DNA of 26,358 nucleotides, taken from NCBI GenBank assembly GCA_016932955.1, contig JAFGBV010000268.1, forward strand, positions 1-26,358, in the 5' to 3' direction. Below are positions 7,172-15,930 of the stretch, in pieces. The translations under genes were made by a program, and so were the position numbers. The stretch's first letter is position 1. Every line of letters begins with the position of its first letter. This stretch comes from Anaerolineales bacterium (GTDB lineage Bacteria > Chloroflexota > Anaerolineae > Anaerolineales > UBA4823). The notes under the pieces were generated by a model. That model saw nothing but the letters and a program-made list of their open reading frames with translations. It was not told where the DNA came from and did not search any database.

Positions 7172-9262
7172 CTAATACTCGTACAACAACCAGGATACGA
7201 GGTTATAGATGAAAGTAATGCGTACATCATCCGGCAAACGATAGAGGGCGAAAGCGCCCAAAACGTAGCGCCCGTAAGTATCGTCGCTGGCGATCAACAC
7301 TGGTGTGCCCGCACTGGGGCTGGTTGGCCCGCGTGAGAGCACGATCGAGGTGGTTTCATCTAGCGTGAAATCTTCTTCGCTGATCACCAGGCTTTCCACG
7401 CCGCTCAGTGATTCCAGAAGTGTAAGTGGTTCCTCAGGGAAACCATAAGCCAGCGGGTGTTCGGTGTCCACCAGCTCGAGATCGTACAGCGGCGCAGGCA
7501 GCGTTGCCAGCATAAAAGAAGGCAGCAACGCCTGGTCACCCAGGATAGCCATACTACCCTCGAAGCTGAAGATTACATCCAAAACATCCATATCTGTATC
7601 ATCAGCCGCGTAGTCGCCCGAGTCGTAGATCACCGCATCATAACCATCCAGATCACTCTCACTGGGAATTCCATCCAGGTTGGTAGACCAGATCGTTACT
7701 GTATAATACGGGCTGAGCAGTTCTTCCAGCTCAGTCTGGCTGGTTTGAACGCCGATCGCGCCATCATCATTGGAAAGGATAAACACGCTCGACACATCAT
7801 AGTAGTAATCATCGTCTGTGCCGCTATCGTCCCAGTAGTCATCATCCTCATGGCTTGTATCTCCCTGAGATGTGCACACGTAAATCGTCTCAGTATTGGC
7901 GCAATCTACCAAGTCCTGATCGGAAAGCCGTTCTACTGCCACGCGCACAGCCGCCTCGTCCCAGGCCAGCACCACCAAGACAACCCGGGAATCAACATCC
8001 CCAACAAGGAACAAGGCCGTATCTGGCGCCAAAAAAGTTCCCAGCTCCGGCACCGCCACCGTATCCTGAGGTGGTTCTTCATCTTCCTCGTCCAGACCAC
8101 TATCACTTTCTTCCTGGCTGGGCAGATCTATAACAATCCCAGCCTCATCCAGGTATGCTTGCACAGTATCCAATGCATCGAATGTGCCAAAGTACAGTAC
8201 ATCATGGTCAGCATCAGGCTCACTGCGCAGGGTCACCTCAATTCCTGCCTGATCCAGGGAATATTGCAGCGTCTCCTGCAGTGACAGCCACTCTGTGTCC
8301 AGCGGTTCATCCGTTGTTTTAACCAGATCTACCGGGCCATCAAACAGGTAGGGGAAATCCTGCAAATCCCACTGGCGTTGTGCACCCACCATCCAATCGG
8401 CAATGTTGCTCAAGAAATGATCGTTATCAGCAATCGTATGGTATGGGGTGGTCATCAGGGTCATATCACCCAGCGCAAGTACGCGTCCCTCAGCGGTAAG
8501 AATGCCAGCAGCCAGATTTTCCTCCCCCGTACGTACATTAGAATGCGTTTGCGCATCACCCGCCAGGATCACCTCTCCCGGCCCTTCCAGTGAGTGCGTG
8601 GCATTCAGAATGATCGTTTCCAGGCCTTGGGTAAGCGCCTGACCTTCAGCAAACCCGCTGATACTCACATTGCGATAGTTGCCTGCGTTTTCTTCCAGGT
8701 TATACAGGTAATCGTCAAAATAGACAATTCCGAAAGCCTGCGAGATGCTGTTCACGGAAGGGATAGCGCTGACCGGGAAGAATACCGAAAAGAGATCATA
8801 GGAATCGGCGTAAGCCGGGCGGGTTGGGTCCGCAGCAATGAGCACATGCCCGCCATCCTGTACAAATGCCAAGACAGCATCCACTTCTTCCTCGTAAAAC
8901 TCATAGGCTGGCGCAACTACCACATAAGCAACCGCCCCGCGCAGGCTCTGTTCCAGGGTGGTGGAATAACCATCATAGGTTTCAATGCTCACGCCGCGCG
9001 CTGCCAGCCGATCGCGCAGGGGGGTCAGATCATCGATCAAGAGGTTATTATCGTGTGCCAGGTCGAGCACCACGCGCCCTTCTGCCTGGACGGGTGTGTC
9101 CTCATAAAGAGTATAAGTTACCTCTGGCAGGCGTATCTGGCTATCTTGAACCTCGGGAATCTCGCCGGGGTCGTAGCGAGTAAAATTAAGCCACAGCCAT
9201 CTTCCAGCAATTGGAAGCCCGATCAAAAGCAAAAACAAGAGGATTTTCGCCATCGTCTTCAT
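7172..9262 (-). CDS. Membrane-anchored DUF4350-like protein with two GATase-like domains, acidic
   Basis: The 696-residue protein starts with one membrane helix (about residues 5-24), leaving the rest probably outside the membrane. Residues 60-300 resemble DUF4350/ThuA-like Rossmann folds: GRVVLDLAHDNN, then YVVVAPAYEFYEEEVDAVL, FVQDGGHVLIAADPT and a later VLALGDMTLMTT. A related second module lies at about 500-690, with VFILSNDDGA and GSMAILGDQALLPSF, and ends in YGRYVLGAFALYRLP. Between them are strongly acidic low-complexity stretches (SDSGLDEEDEEPP; EDDDYWDDSGTDDDYYYD). No catalytic Cys-His dyad is evident, so it may bind rather than catalyse. The start overlaps the sppA stop in an ATGA, which implies translational coupling. 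It resembles periplasmic parts of gliding or ABC-linked GldG proteins, but that link is weak. Confidence 0.55.
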   Translation of the reverse strand: MKTMAKILLFLLLIGLPIAGRWLWLNFTRYDPGEIPEVQDSQIRLPEVTYTLYEDTPVQAEGRVVLDLAHDNNLLIDDLTPLRDRLAARGVSIETYDGYSTTLEQSLRGAVAYVVVAPAYEFYEEEVDAVLAFVQDGGHVLIAADPTRPAYADSYDLFSVFFPVSAIPSVNSISQAFGIVYFDDYLYNLEENAGNYRNVSISGFAEGQALTQGLETIILNATHSLEGPGEVILAGDAQTHSNVRTGEENLAAGILTAEGRVLALGDMTLMTTPYHTIADNDHFLSNIADWMVGAQRQWDLQDFPYLFDGPVDLVKTTDEPLDTEWLSLQETLQYSLDQAGIEVTLRSEPDADHDVLYFGTFDALDTVQAYLDEAGIVIDLPSQEESDSGLDEEDEEPPQDTVAVPELGTFLAPDTALFLVGDVDSRVVLVVLAWDEAAVRVAVERLSDQDLVDCANTETIYVCTSQGDTSHEDDDYWDDSGTDDDYYYDVSSVFILSNDDGAIGVQTSQTELEELLSPYYTVTIWSTNLDGIPSESDLDGYDAVIYDSGDYAADDTDMDVLDVIFSFEGSMAILGDQALLPSFMLATLPAPLYDLELVDTEHPLAYGFPEEPLTLLESLSGVESLVISEEDFTLDETTSIVLSRGPTSPSAGTPVLIASDDTYGRYVLGAFALYRLPDDVRITFIYNLVSWLLYEY

Positions 9263-10161
9263 TTCTCACCCCTCAGGATTAGATCATATAACAGATAGAT
9301 ACCCGGCGGCAGGGTGCGCTCCCCGGTCAGCGGGTCTGCTGCACCTGACCAGGTCAACTCCCCGTAATAATACTTCTCCAGGAACGCATCCAGCACCGTC
9401 TCTTCCAGATCTACCACATCATATTCCCGCAAACCCGCCAGCTCGGCGGCTTTCGCAACTGCTTCGCTCTGGCTGCCCAGCGCATCGATCATACCCATGC
9501 TAAGCGCATTCCGTCCGGGGTACGCCAGCCCTTGAGAGAGTTCAACCGGTGTGATGACCAGGCGTGAGCCTCGTTGGGTTACCACGGTGGCAAGAAATTC
9601 TTGCTTGATGCCCTCGATCTCGCGCAGGAATGCCTGATCGTTGCTGGCTGTGAGCTTGAACGGACCGCTGGCAAGCACCACATCGTTAACGCCGATGTTG
9701 TAAGGAAAATACCCCCACACGCCAACGTTGCCAATTGTCGAGGACGGTTTGGCGTACAGGTAATCGGTGGCCATCGCCACATAGTAGCCGCCGCTGGCAG
9801 CCATGGTGTCGATCGAGCCAACCACCGGCATGCGCGTACGCAACTCTTGCAACTCCAGATAGATCGCCTGGGTGGCAACAACCTCACCGCCAGGGGAATC
9901 GATCTGGAACACAACTGCCTTGATGCGCTCATCTTGCCTGGCAGCATCGATCTCCAGATTGACCAGCTCTGCGCTCAGGGTCCAGATATCTTCCCTCAGG
10001 CGAATGATGCCAACTGCCGGCTTTGGAATGGCATAGAAAGCCACCACTGCGCCAATCACCAATGGCAAGATTACCCAGAACAAGCAACCGATGGTGAATC
10101 GCCCCGCCGAAGTTTTTCGCTTCGGCTTTGGCGGTTCGGGGGGTGGAATATATTCGCTCAT
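9259..10161 (-). CDS. sppA: S49 family signal peptide peptidase (SppA-type serine protease)
   Basis: SppA enzymes cleave remnant signal peptides and other membrane-associated peptides using a Ser-Lys dyad. The start at 10161 (MSEYIPPPEPPKPKRK) is chosen because AAGGAG lies just upstream; an earlier in-frame ATG at 10182 is possible and the longest frame would overlap the preceding gene. The 300-residue product has a Pro/Lys-rich cytoplasmic head, one membrane helix (about 26-48), then the ClpP-like fold. The oxyanion region IDSPGGEV, the nucleophile S123 in MAASGGYY, the SSTIGNVGVWG strand and the likely general base K169 in SGPFK are all in place. This is the short, single-domain type found in Gram-positives and archaea. 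Its operon position with membrane proteins fits envelope quality control. Confidence 0.88.
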   Translation of the reverse strand: MSEYIPPPEPPKPKRKTSAGRFTIGCLFWVILPLVIGAVVAFYAIPKPAVGIIRLREDIWTLSAELVNLEIDAARQDERIKAVVFQIDSPGGEVVATQAIYLELQELRTRMPVVGSIDTMAASGGYYVAMATDYLYAKPSSTIGNVGVWGYFPYNIGVNDVVLASGPFKLTASNDQAFLREIEGIKQEFLATVVTQRGSRLVITPVELSQGLAYPGRNALSMGMIDALGSQSEAVAKAAELAGLREYDVVDLEETVLDAFLEKYYYGELTWSGAADPLTGERTLPPGIYLLYDLILRGEK

Positions 10162-10195
10162 CTTTTTCTCCTTCTCAGACATGCACAGATTTGGA

Positions 10196-10948
10196 TCACT
10201 GATTGTCACTGCGCTGCATTTTCTTATTCCGCCAGCGTGGTATCCAGCGAAAAATTGCCGGCAAAGCCAGCGCCATCCCTGCCGTGAGACTGCCAACCAT
10301 CAGGAATGTATCGCGCCAGAAACGCTCTGGAAAAAGACGAATCAACGTGTCGCTGTACAAGAACATCCAGGTATCGGCGGCAAAAAAGACTTCGTGGAAC
10401 TTGACAAAGATAAAGCCAAAAGCCAGCACCACCAGCAAGATAATTGCCACAATGAGCATCAAGGTCAAGTAACCGCCGTACACCAGCCCATCCCGATAGG
10501 CATCATTCCACCTCATCCTCCAGGCAATTGCTTCTAACAAAGCAAGAAGCACCAGGCTGCCCACCCACACCCGCAATGCCGCCTGCACCAGCAGCTTCAC
10601 ATCCAGCATGTGCTCAAGTTCGCGGTCATTGTACAAGCGGGTGCAATCATCCATGTAGAGGCAGGATTGCGCAGGGGCTTGCTCCCCCTCCGGGAAGCGC
10701 AAATCGCCCAGGAAGGAGATATCGGCATCGTTAAGTAGATAGTCGATGGCGATGCGGGAATAATACAACCGGTCTTGCAGGGTGAAATCAAAGCGGTCTT
10801 CCGGAAAGCCCGGTGTGCGGTATTCAAATTCCACAAACCACGGATTGATCACAATGCGCACCGCAGCCAGCGCAATCGCAATTGGCACCAGCAAGGTGAC
10901 CAGCCAGGAGATGGTTTTTTTCAATGGGGGCATCGAATCTCTTTCCAT
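10196..10948 (-). CDS. DUF1461 / TIGR01906 family integral membrane protein
   Basis: The product has 250 residues with an N-terminal membrane helix (about 11-30), an extracytoplasmic loop of roughly 85 residues, and four further helices. The signature of the family is present near residue 180: VKFHEVFFAADTW followed by DTLIRLFPERFW, where the paired aromatic and acidic residues are strongly conserved. A Cys pair (SCLYMDDC) in the outside loop could form a disulfide. The family is widespread in Firmicutes and Chloroflexota and its function is unknown. An ATG 15 bases further in (MPPLKK, preceded by GGAAAGAG) is an alternative start. It follows the spermidine-synthase-like gene after 8 bases and precedes sppA by 34, so the genes are almost certainly co-transcribed. 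Confidence 0.8.
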   Translation of the reverse strand: MERDSMPPLKKTISWLVTLLVPIAIALAAVRIVINPWFVEFEYRTPGFPEDRFDFTLQDRLYYSRIAIDYLLNDADISFLGDLRFPEGEQAPAQSCLYMDDCTRLYNDRELEHMLDVKLLVQAALRVWVGSLVLLALLEAIAWRMRWNDAYRDGLVYGGYLTLMLIVAIILLVVLAFGFIFVKFHEVFFAADTWMFLYSDTLIRLFPERFWRDTFLMVGSLTAGMALALPAIFRWIPRWRNKKMQRSDNQ

Positions 10949-10956
10949 ACAGTACC

Positions 10957-12537
10957 TTAATAACCTATTTGTTCCAGGTCGCCGAATAGAACATAACTCA
11001 GAACCATATTATTGGTGATCCATTCGATTGGCGACCAGTCATCGGTATAAACCACATCAACCGGCGGTGTGGGCTGGTGATTATTGATCGCCACCTGGAT
11101 CGATTCCAGCAGCAAAGGATGGGCGTTGCCGCGCGCCACCAGAGCCTGGTGGTTCTGCTCCAGATTTGAAAAATCTGTCGGCTGCAGCGTGGCATAGACG
11201 ATTGTATTGAATGAATAGGGCACGTCGGCGACGTACACCGAAGGAAACACGGTCTGGATGGTGCTTGCAAGGTCGTCGATCAAGCGCCGGTCGCTGGGCG
11301 AGCGCCCGATATTAATCACCATCACGCCATCTTCTGCCAGGTGGTCATACACACTGCGGAAGAACTCTTGCGTCGTCAGGTGCCAGGGGATATAGGGAGG
11401 CCGGTAAGCATCAATGCCGATAATGGTATAGCGCTGCTGTGCATGTTCCAGTCCCCAACGCCCATCTTGCGCATACGCGTTCAGATTGGGAAGGTTCATA
11501 CCGAAGTACTGGCGACCCACTTCGATGATCTGTGGATCGATCTCGTAGCCATCGATCGGGATCGCACCATATACTGCCGTAGCCTGGCGCGGGATCGTCC
11601 CGGCTGCCAACCCCACAACTGCCATACTCTCCACATCTTGCTCGGTAAATGGAGGAGCATTGAAAAAGGGAGCCACCAGGAATTGCTGCCAGGGGCCGCC
11701 ATAATTGAGATGCTCGGGGTGCCAGATGGAATGGATACCCTGCCCTTCATTGAGGCGCAGCCAATGATAACCATCCCGCTCAATCACCTGGATGTAGTTA
11801 TACGCTGACTCTACCTCATAGATCTGCCCGTTGGTCTGCTTGATTGGTCCTGCCGCCCACAGGATTGCCAGCACCGCCAGAATTATCACCATCCATCCCA
11901 TAGGCAGCGTTTTACGCCAGCCGACCTCCCTCCAGAGACCAAGGAGTGCGACTAGGAGTAAAAATACGCTGAAGATCAAAAATGTGTAGGTAGTGCCAAA
12001 GATGGGGATCATCACCAGCACAGGCAAAAACGTGCCAATAAACGAGCCCAACGTGGATACAGCATAGATCTGCCCCGAAATACGCCCCGCCTCGCGCGAA
12101 TCGCGGATCGCCAACCGGATGGCAAAAGGTGAGATCGTACCCAGCAGGGTTACCGGAACGATGAAGAGGATCAAAACAGCGGTAAACGCGCCAAATAAGA
12201 TGCCCACCTGCAGTTGATCAAATGCATCTGCTGCCATGCGTAGCACCGGCCGCGCCGCAAAAGGCACCAGGCCCGAGGTGAATGCCCCCCAGGCTAAAAC
12301 CCGGTACATCGTCTGCGGGTGAGGCGACCGGTCTGCCCAACGCCCGCCAATAAAATAGCCGGCGGTGAGGTAGATCAAGATCAAGCCGATAATGCTGGCC
12401 CATACCAGGTTGCTGGTGCCAAAAACACTGCCCAGCAAACGTGAAGCAGAAAGCTCAAGCGCTAACGTGGTCATGCCAGAGATGAAGACGGTGAAGTAGA
12501 GGTAGCGTTTCATTTTCAGATGCGATGTATTCTCCAT
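10957..12537 (-). CDS. Spermidine synthase-like protein with N-terminal membrane domain
   Basis: The 526-residue product joins a membrane domain of about seven or eight helices (residues 10-235, MFS-like, opening with FISGMTTLALELSASRLLG) to a polyamine-synthase-like methyltransferase fold. In the second part VVGLAAGTIPRQ is the cofactor-binding glycine loop, GYEIDPQIIEVGRQYF carries the acidic residue that would hold the ribose, and GIDAYRPPYIPWHLTTQEFF follows. Such fused proteins are common in environmental bacteria; whether they make polyamines is generally not shown. The usual DxxDP-like catalytic motif of true spermidine synthases is not obvious here, so an aminopropyltransferase activity is uncertain. 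It is the first gene of the four-gene operon, with a TATAAT box about 33 bases upstream. MKRYLYF, eight residues in, is another possible start. Confidence 0.8.
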   Translation of the reverse strand: MENTSHLKMKRYLYFTVFISGMTTLALELSASRLLGSVFGTSNLVWASIIGLILIYLTAGYFIGGRWADRSPHPQTMYRVLAWGAFTSGLVPFAARPVLRMAADAFDQLQVGILFGAFTAVLILFIVPVTLLGTISPFAIRLAIRDSREAGRISGQIYAVSTLGSFIGTFLPVLVMIPIFGTTYTFLIFSVFLLLVALLGLWREVGWRKTLPMGWMVIILAVLAILWAAGPIKQTNGQIYEVESAYNYIQVIERDGYHWLRLNEGQGIHSIWHPEHLNYGGPWQQFLVAPFFNAPPFTEQDVESMAVVGLAAGTIPRQATAVYGAIPIDGYEIDPQIIEVGRQYFGMNLPNLNAYAQDGRWGLEHAQQRYTIIGIDAYRPPYIPWHLTTQEFFRSVYDHLAEDGVMVINIGRSPSDRRLIDDLASTIQTVFPSVYVADVPYSFNTIVYATLQPTDFSNLEQNHQALVARGNAHPLLLESIQVAINNHQPTPPVDVVYTDDWSPIEWITNNMVLSYVLFGDLEQIGY

Positions 12538-12569
12538 TCAGAGGATCATTCGAGCGTTGGCTTGAGGAG

Positions 12570-12575
12570 ATTATA
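12570..12575 (-). promoter_or_regulatory. Candidate -10 box of the four-gene minus-strand operon
   Basis: A perfect TATAAT occurs on the minus strand about 33 bases before the spermidine-synthase-like start. No good -35 box is found at the normal distance, so the call rests on one element and its position in the divergent intergenic gap. Confidence 0.3.
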
Positions 12576-12608
12576 TCTCAACAATGGCGAATACGCATGA
12601 TCCGCCTA

Positions 12609-12637
12609 TTGCCCCAATCAGACAGGTTGCGTATAAT
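12609..12637 (+). promoter_or_regulatory. Predicted promoter of mscL and possibly the downstream plus-strand run
   Basis: TTGCCC (12609-12614) and a perfect TATAAT (12632-12637) are 17 bases apart. AAGGAGGA precedes the mscL start 30 bases on. No terminator is seen between mscL and alaS or through to the DUF692 gene, so one long transcript is possible. Confidence 0.55.
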
Positions 12638-12667
12638 TGACCCATTCGAGAAAAGGAGGATAATAAG

Positions 12668-13105
12668 ATGTTAAAAGAATTCAAAGAATTTGCCATGCGT
12701 GGCAGCGTGCTCGACCTGGCAATCGGCCTCATCATTGGTGGCGCGTTTGGGAAGATCGTGACCTCATTCGTGAATGATATCCTCATGCCACCCATTGGTT
12801 TGCTGCTGGGGAAAATCAACTTTACCGACTTGTTCATCACACTGTCAGGTGAGAAATTCACCACCCTGGCAGATGCCCAAGCGAATGGGGCTGTGACCTG
12901 GAATTACGGCATCTTCATCAGCGCGATCGTGGATTTCTTAATCGTGGCCTTTGTGATCTTTTTGCTGGTGCGCCAGATCAACAAAATGAAAGCCCAACCC
13001 GCCCCAGCACCTGCTGCACCGACCACCAAAGAATGCCCTTACTGCTTCACCACCATCCCCATCCAGGCTAAACGCTGCCCCCATTGCACATCCGATCTTG
13101 AGTAG
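12668..13105 (+). CDS. mscL: Large-conductance mechanosensitive channel with C-terminal zinc ribbon
   Basis: MscL opens under membrane tension to release solutes during hypo-osmotic shock. The first 105 residues match the family: the amphipathic N-terminus [20 protein letters not shown], the pore-lining helix with [12 protein letters not shown] and [11 protein letters not shown], an outside loop, and the second helix (about 80-102). After a Pro/Ala linker the usual C-terminal helical bundle is replaced by a small zinc ribbon with C123, C126, C137 and C140 (CPYC and CPHC). The total of 145 residues is close to the typical 130-150. The start has an excellent AAGGAGGA. I have a general impression that ribbon-tailed MscL proteins occur in some Gram-positive and Chloroflexota lineages, so the tail is probably a lineage variant. 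Confidence 0.93.
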   Translation: MLKEFKEFAMRGSVLDLAIGLIIGGAFGKIVTSFVNDILMPPIGLLLGKINFTDLFITLSGEKFTTLADAQANGAVTWNYGIFISAIVDFLIVAFVIFLLVRQINKMKAQPAPAPAAPTTKECPYCFTTIPIQAKRCPHCTSDLE

Positions 13106-13146
13106 AGCTGGACTCAAATCGAAATATCACCCGTTCAGGAGTTTGA

Positions 13147-15888
13147 ATGACCAGGAAATTCACTGGCGTTGAGATTCGCCAGACATTTATTGATTATTTC
13201 ACCGAAGTCGGCCACACATTTGTGCCATCGGCCTCGCTTGTTCCTGGAGGCGACCAGACATTGCTCTTCACCAATGCAGGAATGGTGCAGTTCAAAGATG
13301 TTTTCCTCGGCACCGATAAGCGCCCCTACAAGCGGGCTGCCAATTCGCAAAAGTGCATGCGTGTGGCTGGCAAACACAATGATCTCGAAGATGTCGGGCG
13401 AGATGACACTCACCATACCTTCTTTGAAATGCTGGGGAACTGGTCATTTGGTGATTACTATAAGCCACAGGCGATTGAATGGGCATGGGATTTGCTGACG
13501 AATGTCTGGGGGCTGCCCAAAGAGCGCATGTGGGCTACCTGCTTTCGCGACGATAAGGGAAACATCCCCCAGGATGATGAGGCTGCTGAAGCATGGCGCG
13601 CTCAACCCGGTTTCGATCCCTCTCATGTGCTCTTCTTCGGGCGTAAAGATAATTTCTGGGAGATGGCCGAAATCGGCCCCTGCGGGCCGTGCAGCGAGAT
13701 CCACTTCGACCGTGGCATCTCCTATTGTGATAAGCAGCATGTAGAGGGGCATGTTTGCTCCGTCAATGGCGATTGCCAACGTTTCTTGGAGCTGTGGAAC
13801 CTGGTCTTCATCCAGTACAACCGCCTGGATGCAATCCATCTGGAGCCGCTCCCCGCAAAGCACGTCGATACCGGCATGGGCTTTGAGCGCATCGTCTCCG
13901 TTTTGCAAGATGTCGATTCCAATTATCGCACCGATCTGTTCTGGCCTTTGATCGAAACCACCCAGCAGCTCACCGGGCACAGCAGCGCTGAAGTGGAGGA
14001 AAACTTCACCCCTTACCGCGTGATCGCAGACCATGCCCGGGCAGCGTCTTTCCTGGTGGCAGATGGGGTCGTGCCTGGAAACCTGGGGCGCAACTACATC
14101 ACGCGCATGATCATCCGCCGCGCCTACCGCTTTGGCGGCAAGATCGGGTTGCACGAGCCCTTCCTGGGCAAAGTGGCCGAAAAAGTGATCAAGATCTACG
14201 GCGAAGTCTATCCCGAGCTGGTGCGCCATCAAAGCGCTGTGATTAGTGCCATTACCCGTGAGGAAGAGCAGTTCCAACGCACCCTTGACCGGGCAACTGC
14301 ACAACTGGAAAACCTGCTCAATGGGCTTCAGCAGAATGGGCAGCGCATCCTCTCCGGCGAGCAGGCTGCCGACCTTTACACCACCTACGGAATGCCGTTT
14401 GAGATCACCCGTGACATTGCGCGCGAACGTGGCCTGGATGTGGACGAAGCTGAGTTCCACCGCTGCATGGATGAGCATCGCCTGGCTTCTGGCGCGGGTA
14501 AAGCAATGGGCGCGCTGGGCGGGGAGGGCGTGGATGTATACCGTGCTCTTACGGATGACCTGCACAAGGCAGGCAGTCTCCCGGCAGAAGGGGTTGCTTA
14601 CGACCCCTATACGCGCCTCGAAGTGCAAGGCACGCTGCTTGCACTCATCCACGATGGGCAGCCTGTTTCCCAGGCTCAGGCAGGCGATGTTGTTGAAGTG
14701 CTCCTTCCTGAAACCTGTTTTTACGTCGAGTCAGGCGGGCAGGTTTCGGATACCGGCGTCATCCACGCACGTGACAATGCCTGGGAAATCCAGGTCGAAG
14801 GTATGCGCAAACCCGCTGCGGGCATCATCGTCCATACTGGCACCGTTATCTGGGGATCTCCGAAAATTGGCGATCCTGTGATTGCCGTGGTGGACGCGCA
14901 GCGCAGACGGGACATCATGCGCAACCACACTGCCACCCACCTGCTGCACACCGAGCTGCGCGCTGTGCTGGGAATTCATGCCCGCCAGGCCGGGTCTCTG
15001 GTGGCGCCGGATCGCCTGCGCTTTGATTTTACCCACCCCGATGCAGTTACTCCAGAGCAGTTGCAGCGCATAGAAGCCGGCATCAACCGCCGTATCCTGG
15101 GCGATTACAGCCTGAAGATCACTTTGAAACCATTGCAGCAGGCGATCAACGAAGGGGCCATGGCTTTATTCGGGGAGAAGTATGCCGAAACGGTGCGCAC
15201 AATCACCATCGGCGGCGATGATCCCTTCTCCTACGAGCTGTGCGGGGGTACCCATGTGGATGATACGGGCGATATCGGCATTTGCCTGATCACCAGCGAA
15301 GGGAGCGTGGCAGCAGGGATACGCCGCATCGAAGCCGTGACCGGCCGCGGCGCCTATGAACTGGTGCAGCACCGCTTCAGCACCCTCAGCCAGGCGGCTG
15401 CCCTGCTTGGCGCCACCCCAGACCTAGTTCCGCAAAAAGCCGAAGCGCTCTTGAGCGAGTTGAACCATAACCGCAAACAGATCGCCGCCCTGCGCCAGAG
15501 CCTGGTTGCAGCCGACTTTGAGCGCGCAATGGGGAATGTAACCCAGGTCAGTGGTGTGCACCTGCTCACCGCCACCCTGGGCGATGCCGACGCCGATACC
15601 CTACGCCAGATGATCGATCGCTTTGAGAATCTGTATCCAGCAAATGCGGTGATCGTGGTGGCAGGCGTAAGCGGAGGGCGCCCAACCCTGGTGGCAGCGG
15701 TCACCAGCGACCTGGTCGCCCGCGGCCTGAACGCCAGCGAACTGGTCAGGCATGTTGCTGCGCCGCTGGGTGGCGGTGGCGGCGGCAAGCCCACACTTGC
15801 CCAGGCAGGCGGTAAGGATGCCAGCCAATTGCCCCAAGCGTTGCAAAGCGTGGCAGCCTGGGTCAGCCAGAAAATCAGTCAGGGATAG
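13147..15888 (+). CDS. alaS: Alanine--tRNA ligase
   Basis: The enzyme charges tRNA-Ala in the cytoplasm and edits mischarged Ser and Gly. At 913 residues it is full length. The class II catalytic core opens with TGVEIRQTFIDYF and FTNAGMVQFKDVFLG, and ends in the tRNA-recognition helices. The editing domain holds the metal site H594 and H598 (HTATH), with C699 and H703 (CGGTH), and the family segment SEGSVAAGIRRIEAVTG. The C-Ala domain ends with a glycine-rich GGGGGGKPTLAQAGG loop. After CGPCSEIHFDRG an insertion carries C194, C204 and C210 plus H198 and H202, a possible metal or structural element. AGGAG precedes the ATG, 41 bases after mscL. No T-box leader is present in that gap. Confidence 0.97.
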   Translation: MTRKFTGVEIRQTFIDYFTEVGHTFVPSASLVPGGDQTLLFTNAGMVQFKDVFLGTDKRPYKRAANSQKCMRVAGKHNDLEDVGRDDTHHTFFEMLGNWSFGDYYKPQAIEWAWDLLTNVWGLPKERMWATCFRDDKGNIPQDDEAAEAWRAQPGFDPSHVLFFGRKDNFWEMAEIGPCGPCSEIHFDRGISYCDKQHVEGHVCSVNGDCQRFLELWNLVFIQYNRLDAIHLEPLPAKHVDTGMGFERIVSVLQDVDSNYRTDLFWPLIETTQQLTGHSSAEVEENFTPYRVIADHARAASFLVADGVVPGNLGRNYITRMIIRRAYRFGGKIGLHEPFLGKVAEKVIKIYGEVYPELVRHQSAVISAITREEEQFQRTLDRATAQLENLLNGLQQNGQRILSGEQAADLYTTYGMPFEITRDIARERGLDVDEAEFHRCMDEHRLASGAGKAMGALGGEGVDVYRALTDDLHKAGSLPAEGVAYDPYTRLEVQGTLLALIHDGQPVSQAQAGDVVEVLLPETCFYVESGGQVSDTGVIHARDNAWEIQVEGMRKPAAGIIVHTGTVIWGSPKIGDPVIAVVDAQRRRDIMRNHTATHLLHTELRAVLGIHARQAGSLVAPDRLRFDFTHPDAVTPEQLQRIEAGINRRILGDYSLKITLKPLQQAINEGAMALFGEKYAETVRTITIGGDDPFSYELCGGTHVDDTGDIGICLITSEGSVAAGIRRIEAVTGRGAYELVQHRFSTLSQAAALLGATPDLVPQKAEALLSELNHNRKQIAALRQSLVAADFERAMGNVTQVSGVHLLTATLGDADADTLRQMIDRFENLYPANAVIVVAGVSGGRPTLVAAVTSDLVARGLNASELVRHVAAPLGGGGGGKPTLAQAGGKDASQLPQALQSVAAWVSQKISQG

Positions 15889-15930
15889 CAGGCCCTCTCA
15901 GTGCCTGCACGAAAGCGGGAGAGATTTAGT

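Noticed and set aside
7457..8284. 275-codon open frame on the plus strand
   Set aside because: Antisense to the DUF4350-like gene; its His- and Ile-rich composition is what the Asp-rich and Tyr-rich opposite strand gives.
9574..10287. 237-codon open frame on the plus strand
   Set aside because: Antisense to sppA, whose catalytic motifs are complete; no ribosome-binding site or recognisable domain.
13106..13146. T-box leader for alaS
   Set aside because: The gap is only 41 bases, too short for a T-box, and shows no matching structure.
13444..14652. 402-codon open frame on the minus strand
   Set aside because: It is the antisense shadow of alaS, has no family pattern, and alaS is certain.
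15901..15930. Upstream GTG start for the helical-repeat membrane protein
   Set aside because: The ATG at 15931 has a better ribosome-binding site and starts the predicted helical module directly.
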